Shown: positions 60,996 to 64,000 of the stretch, piece by piece | Position numbering within the stretch: the first letter of the stretch is position 1 | Layout: each line of letters opens with the position of its first letter | Assembly: GCA_028023455.1 (NCBI GenBank) | Contig: JAQFVV010012477.1 | Span: 2,502,650-2,566,649, forward strand | Source of the DNA: Epiperipatus broadwayi | Lineage: Eukaryota > Onychophora > Udeonychophora > Euonychophora > Peripatidae | Direction of reading: 5' to 3' | DNA length: 64,000 nt | Notes under the pieces: model-generated | Told to the model about the DNA's origin: nothing | The model's input: only the letters and a program-made list of their open reading frames with translations | Database searches by the model: none | Program-made: the position numbers and the translations under genes

Positions 60996-63707
60996 TTTCA
61001 GATTAAATTCAAGCCAGAATACAAATTTACTTTCTATGCATAGGAATTAACACTGTGATAAAATAAGTGGCAAATTAGATGATCATCTAGTGTTGTTACT
61101 TTAGATGTAGGGTTCAGTGACCACAGAAGAATTGGCCACAGATTCTAACACTTTCAGAATGGAGTGGTTATTTGTCCTAAGAGATCCTCACAACTTTCTT
61201 AATATAATATGGTCATTCTTTAGATCTAACCCATAACACTCACTATTACTTCTTCAGGATTTATACTTAACTATCCTGACATTTTAACTTATCCAATATC
61301 CATTCATTAACTTAGAGCATCAGTATAGAGATTATATTTCCAATCCATGTATATAATATTTTGTCTCTCTAACATTTATAAATTTTCGTCTATAAAAGAT
61401 GATCTGTCAAAATCAATATCATCTATCCCCATATTTGAGATCATTTAGTAATATAATGAAGTATTACATAAACTCTATCCCACACATCACATCACATGTC
61501 TTGTACATTCATATTTTATCCTAGAAATATATTTTTTTCTTGATCCATAATTATTTATTATATACCATTGCACTATATCCTAGTAGAATAAATTATTGAT
61601 ATAACATAAAACCACCTTCTTTATCAAAAATATCTTTTTGCATATGAACATATTATATAATATAATAAAATTACCAAAATTATCAATTGCTGTTCTTCAT
61701 ATATTTTGTATATCAATGACGTAATTTATATAAAACGTATATAAATAAGTGTAACATATATCTCTAATTTTAATGTCTTGAAATCTACTATTATATCATA
61801 AAATAATATTAATATATAAAACTTACTTAAAAGAAATATATTAATATTTTAAAAAAAAATGAATAAGCCACTGCCAGTAATTAACACTCAAACATTTATT
61901 AATGCACATATAAATAAAATTGAGGAATAAAGTTTATTATTTAGGTTGGTTATTAATTTTTTAATTTAAATTTTTATTTTAAACAATCCGCTCAGATGAA
62001 TTTAATAATATTTTTAAGAGTGTCAAGTATGAATAAACTACATAGATTTCATTTGAAAAGAAAATATTCTATCCCTTATTTAACCTTAGGCCAAAAATTT
62101 GCAGTCAAACCAACGTCAATCCATCTGATATATCGATGTATTCAATGCATCATGAGTACGACAGCACAAATACCATACTGTCAGAAATGTACATCTGAAC
62201 AGCATGGTTATAATCAAAGAAATTGTCTCTTGTCCAGTACAGGAATGTTACATCTGTCTGGTGAGAAGAACAATAAAAAAAAAATCCATAGGAAGGGATT
62301 GTGGTCCTTTTTGCGGACTTACGATCCCATTCCATAGGCAAAGGGATGATCCAAGGAGCAGGGAATATCATCTGTCTCTGATGGTCAATAGAAAAGGCTT
62401 ATTTCACCTGAGTGTGGAATATAAGGTGATCCTGTAGCGGACCTCATACTACATTTACTAATTATACCAATATATCCAATCCATTGACCCAATTTAACTA
62501 TGAAACAAATAACCTAAGATTTACCCCCCCTTAATTAAATTAATATAACTTTACAAATCTATGCAGCCATTCATGCCTGACTTAAATTTAGCATTTATTA
62601 AGTTTAGTTTAATGAAAAAACAAAAATCATAATAAAACTTAAATGAACAAAAAAAAATGGAAATGATTTTTAGCAAACTCATATGTATAAAAATTAAAAC
62701 ACTAATAATTGATTTGAAAAGTCAGATTAAAGTTCATTTTTAAAAAAAATTAGGTTTAGCTTGTCAAATCTTAAAAGTTCTTAATTATTTTTTTAAAGAT
62801 TTTTCCGTTTATATTTTACAATAGAAGAGCCCCCGGTTCCTGCTGCCAATTTCCATGAAGTTTTTAATTAAAGATCAGTCTGTTGTTCTGGAGGTGGCCT
62901 TAGCTGCATCAATCCTGGTACTATTCTATTGCAGAATCCATATGATTCAGGTCTGCAACAGTACCATTCATAATTCAACATACATTTCATTTGAAATAAG
63001 TGAGAGAGGGTGACAAGTGTGTCTTATTGCCCTTCTCATGAAATCAAGCTGGAACTGTTTTAATTTGAATATTTTTTCCTTTTATACCAATCATCCAGAT
63101 TCACTGAACAATGGTTTCCTGTTCCAAATTTTCATTACAGTCTGAGCATTTGTTGCTGCTTCTATTGGACATCTAATTATTTTTTATTCTCTTATCTATA
63201 TCTTTCATCTGACTTTTTTATATAAGAGCCTCAAGGGCTAGTTTGCTTTTTGTTTAATTTATAAAACAATCATTTCCATTTACAAAAATATTTTATCTTT
63301 AGATCTTGTACTTTTTATATAAAAAAAAAGTATGTTCAAATACTTTAAAAAAAAAAACTTTTAAAGTTTTACATCTGTGCAAATATATATATACGTTTAA
63401 CAACTCTTTAATTTTTTAGCTTTTAGTTTTATTTTATGAACTTAAGTTTTTATTTTAATCTTAACTTAATGTAATGGCATATTATATACAGTTAAAATAT
63501 ACATATAAAACTTATAAAATCCCTTCACCATAATATTATTTTATTTCATATTCTTTATGGTGTATACTCTCTCTTTTTCTCTCTCTCTATCTATATGTAT
63601 ATATAAAAGATATATATTGTGGGTTCATCCATGTTAAAAAATTTTTAAATATTGATATACCGACGCAAAATGTTTTTTATATATGCAACCCATGAAAATC
63701 TTTGTAT

Positions 63708-63712
<5 letters not shown>
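60996..63712. other. Mostly featureless, two less AT-rich patches
   Basis: 62090-62450 and 62825-63180 are less AT-rich than the rest. The first holds GGGATTGTGGTCC and a frame (61996-62337) without a recognisable domain. Neither shows repeats elsewhere in the window. They could be decayed mobile elements or exon relics. Confidence 0.4.

Positions 63713-63757
<45 letters not shown>
63713..63757. repeat. (TA)n microsatellite
   Basis: About 22 TA units. Confidence 0.95.
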
Positions 63758-63758
<1 letters not shown>

Positions 63759-64000
63759 TTTAAAGATAAAAGATATGAGAATATTTATTATTATTTCAGG
63801 ATTTACATTTACATTTATCATCAAACATAAAATAATACTAACTATAAATATGGCAGTTAATACAGTTTACAGGAAAATGTCCATAAGCATTTCTTCAGTG
63901 ATTAAAGCATTGGATCATTAAGGTATAAACCCAGAACATTGTCATATTCTGATGAATATATATAAAAATGCAAAAGCAACAATTACATTAGTTAATGATA

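Noticed and set aside
61996-62337. 113-codon frame with C-X2-C pairs
   Set aside because: Spacing does not fit a known zinc finger, and the region overlaps other equally long frames.

Overview
This window looks like intergenic DNA of an AT-rich invertebrate animal genome. Evidence: roughly three quarters A+T by eye, many long (TA)n, (AAT)n and (GATA)n microsatellites, one 500-base assembly gap of N, no operon-like coding, and debris of animal-type retroelements (Penelope-like, RTE-type and Tx1/L1-type LINEs, an LTR element, a tRNA-derived SINE). The species cannot be named from the sequence; a mollusc, spider or cnidarian-like genome would all fit. I find no complete host gene. Only a few short exon-like open frames, one with a promoter-like upstream region, are candidates.

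Layout. 1-9.4 kb: AT desert with a 650-base inverted repeat (240-890), a small inverted repeat built on a conserved hairpin motif (3671-3881), microsatellites and an old dispersed repeat (8110-8840). 9.4-10.8 kb: two Penelope-like element (PLE) 3' ends arranged head to head. 13.8-16.3 kb: a decayed minus-strand LTR element sitting inside a foldback, then a LINE 3' fragment. 16.6-17.7 kb and 24.1-26.2 kb: PLE C-terminal pieces joined to a repeat I call X, in two different relative orientations, the second site again with head-to-head PLEs flanked by RTE LINE 3' ends. 19.0-20.2 kb: a near-identical 594-base tandem duplication. 31.3-33.4 kb: degenerate tandem units. 35.2-41.0 kb: an RTE-like LINE split by a 3.05-kb non-coding insertion with 6-base target duplications. 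42.0 kb, 44.4-44.7 kb: more foldbacks, the latter made of PLE 3' sequence. 44,716-45,215: gap. 45.2-46.0 kb: exon-like frames on the minus strand below a CRE and CCAAT box. 47.2-54.1 kb: a minisatellite, the (AAT)n tail of one retroelement, and a nearly full-length but frameshifted Tx1/L1-type LINE apparently inserted in that tail. 54-64 kb: mostly featureless, with a PLE scrap, a tRNA-derived SINE, a poly-T-rich degenerate tandem region and two weak exon candidates.

The main theme is inverted duplication. At least eight foldbacks occur in 64 kb. Three are PLE 3' portions placed head to head, with coding strands diverging from a short or moderate spacer. A hairpin motif of the form CTGAWGAW-stem-loop-stem-GAAAC, resembling a degenerate hammerhead-ribozyme core, occurs three times, two of them as a head-to-head pair. 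PLEs are known from other animals to carry hammerhead motifs and to form tandem and inverted arrangements, so the most plausible 'system' here is a PLE family (with partner repeat X) that generates foldbacks. This is inference; nothing here encodes an intact enzyme.
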